From: Micrococcaceae bacterium RIT 802 | Lineage (GTDB): Bacteria; Actinomycetota; Actinomycetes; Actinomycetales; Micrococcaceae | DNA: 64,000 bases | NCBI GenBank assembly: GCA_016892645.1 | Contig: JAFEMX010000002.1 | Coordinates: forward strand, 229,760 to 293,759 | Direction: 5' to 3' | In this document: in pieces, positions 63,094-64,000 of the stretch | How positions within the stretch are numbered: the stretch's first letter is position 1 | How the letters are laid out: each line of letters begins with the position of its first letter | Program-made: the position numbers and the translations under genes | Notes under the pieces: generated by a model | Database searches by the model: none | The model's input: only the letters and a program-made list of their open reading frames with translations | Told to the model about the DNA's origin: nothing

Positions 63094-64000
63094 ATGCTGA
63101 CGTATCTCAGGAAAAGGATCATCTCCAGTGCCCTGCCACTGGTGGTCGTCGTGGTCGGGGTCTTCGCCCTGGCCCGCATGACCGGCAATCCGGCGGCGTT
63201 GTACCTGCCGCTGAGCGCGACACCGGAAATGCGCGCCGACTTTATTGCCCGCAACGGACTGGACCAGCCGCTGCTGGTGCAGATGGGCAACTACTTCGGC
63301 GGCGTCCTGCACCTGGACTTCGGCACCTCGTTGCGGACGGGGGAGGCGGCCGGGGCGATGGCCCTGCGCGCCTTCCCCGCCACCCTCCAGCTGGCCGGCG
63401 TGACCATGGCCCTGGCCATCGTGCTCGCCGTGCTGGTCGGCAGCTGGGCCGCCGTGAAGCCCAACGGCATCATCGACCGGATCGCCAGCTTCTTCTCCAT
63501 GGCCGCCGCGTCCATCCCCGATTTCTGGCTCGCCATCGTCGGGATCCTGGTCTTCGCGATCACCCTGGGCTGGGTTCCGACCTCGGGCGTGGAGACCTCC
63601 GCGGCCTGGATCCTTCCCATCGCGACCTTGCTCATGCGGCCGTTCGGCGCACTCGTCCAAGTGGTCCGCGGCGCCATGGTCTCCGCGCTGTCCGAGCCCT
63701 ACATCCGGCTCGCCCGCAGCAAGGGGGCCGGCCAACGACGCGTCATCACCCACCACGCCCTGCGCAACGCCGCGGCCCCGGCCCTGACCGTCGCCGGGGA
63801 CCTGACGGTCGGCCTGGTCAACGGCGCCGTGGTCGTCGAGACGATCTTCGGGTGGCCGGGCATCGGCAAGCTGATGATCGACTCGATCCTGCAACGCGAC
63901 TTCGCGGTCCTGCAGGCCTGCGTCCTGCTGACCGCCATCGCGATCTTCACCCTGAACATCGTCATCGACCTGCTGTACGCCGCCCTGGACCCCCGCGTCC
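63094..64000 (+). CDS. DppB-type ABC permease, 3' truncated by the window end
   Basis: First permease of a peptide/nickel-type importer; 302 codons are visible and the frame is still open at the last base, close to the usual 310-320 length. The N-terminus MLTYLRKRIISSALPLVVVV is typical of DppB. It is followed by a periplasmic segment with RNGLDQPLLVQMGNYFGGVL and the cytoplasmic loop ARSKGAGQRRVITHHALRNA that contacts the ATPase. GAGGAGG precedes the ATG. The partner DppC-type permease and ATPases presumably follow outside the window. Confidence 0.92.
   Translation, partial: MLTYLRKRIISSALPLVVVVVGVFALARMTGNPAALYLPLSATPEMRADFIARNGLDQPLLVQMGNYFGGVLHLDFGTSLRTGEAAGAMALRAFPATLQLAGVTMALAIVLAVLVGSWAAVKPNGIIDRIASFFSMAAASIPDFWLAIVGILVFAITLGWVPTSGVETSAAWILPIATLLMRPFGALVQVVRGAMVSALSEPYIRLARSKGAGQRRVITHHALRNAAAPALTVAGDLTVGLVNGAVVVETIFGWPGIGKLMIDSILQRDFAVLQACVLLTAIAIFTLNIVIDLLYAALDPRV

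Overview
This 64-kb window is a high-GC, gene-dense chromosomal segment from an actinobacterium. Gene content and protein character fit a soil Micrococcaceae lineage (Arthrobacter-like), although no rRNA or other marker is present to settle the genus. Many genes overlap as ATGA or GTGA, secreted binding proteins are lipoproteins (some with twin-arginine signals), and IclR, LysR, DeoR and FCD-GntR regulators abound. I saw no IS element, prophage, CRISPR array, tRNA or rRNA. The window is mostly a chain of catabolic modules, cut at both ends inside a gene.

Layout. (1) 1-3.3 kb: lower beta-ketoadipate pathway, pcaF (5' truncated), pcaI, pcaJ and an IclR regulator. (2) 3.5-8.3 kb: a secreted SH3b-repeat protein, a LysR regulator, a small acidic protein, an LLM flavin monooxygenase divergent from an ArsR-type regulator, and a small hypothetical. 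(3) 8.3-13.9 kb: a PadR regulator, a LigM-type tetrahydrofolate-dependent O-demethylase, a MetF-like reductase and two paralogous orphan NMT1-type binding lipoproteins. This looks like a C1/methoxyaromatic unit. (4) 14.0-20.3 kb: a cold-shock protein, then nitrite assimilation and siroheme genes, with nirD divergent from nirB-cobA-hemD; hemD carries a winged-helix domain. (5) 20.3-30.9 kb: a DHA2 exporter and TetR regulator around a perfect 18-bp palindrome, a CynX-type MFS protein, DUF1697, an S9 peptidase with acylphosphatase, succinate-semialdehyde dehydrogenase, an ABC-F ATPase, ferritin and an S4 protein.

(6) 30.9-45.3 kb: glycerate kinase with CdaR and DeoR regulators, divergent from a seven-gene galactoside operon (binding protein, two permeases, beta-galactosidase, alpha-galactosidase, galT, galK). 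The operon has no ABC ATPase and no galE. (7) 45.3-48.1 kb: a short-chain fatty acid transporter flanked by two copies of a block-conserved, hairpin-bearing intergenic element, then an AEC carrier. (8) 48.1-61.2 kb: an aldarate island. It holds glucarate dehydratase, alpha-ketoglutarate semialdehyde dehydrogenase and 5-keto-4-deoxyglucarate dehydratase, divergent (across a LysR gene) from a tripartite TctCBA transporter ending in a universal stress protein. It continues with an FCD regulator, an L-talarate/galactarate dehydratase, an IclR regulator, a second universal stress protein and a 2-hydroxyacid dehydrogenase. (9) 61.5-64 kb: the start of a peptide/nickel-type ABC importer, cut by the window end.

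How it works together. Aromatic acids would end as succinyl-CoA and acetyl-CoA through PcaIJ and PcaF. Methyl groups removed by the LigM homologue would enter the folate pool and be oxidised by MetF. Galactosides would be hydrolysed to galactose and routed to galactose-1-phosphate. Glucarate and galactarate would converge on 5-keto-4-deoxyglucarate and reach 2-oxoglutarate. The points I find most worth checking are the paired intergenic elements around 45.4 and 47.0 kb, and the ligM/metF/double-lipoprotein unit with its recurring CTA-N6-TAG sites.
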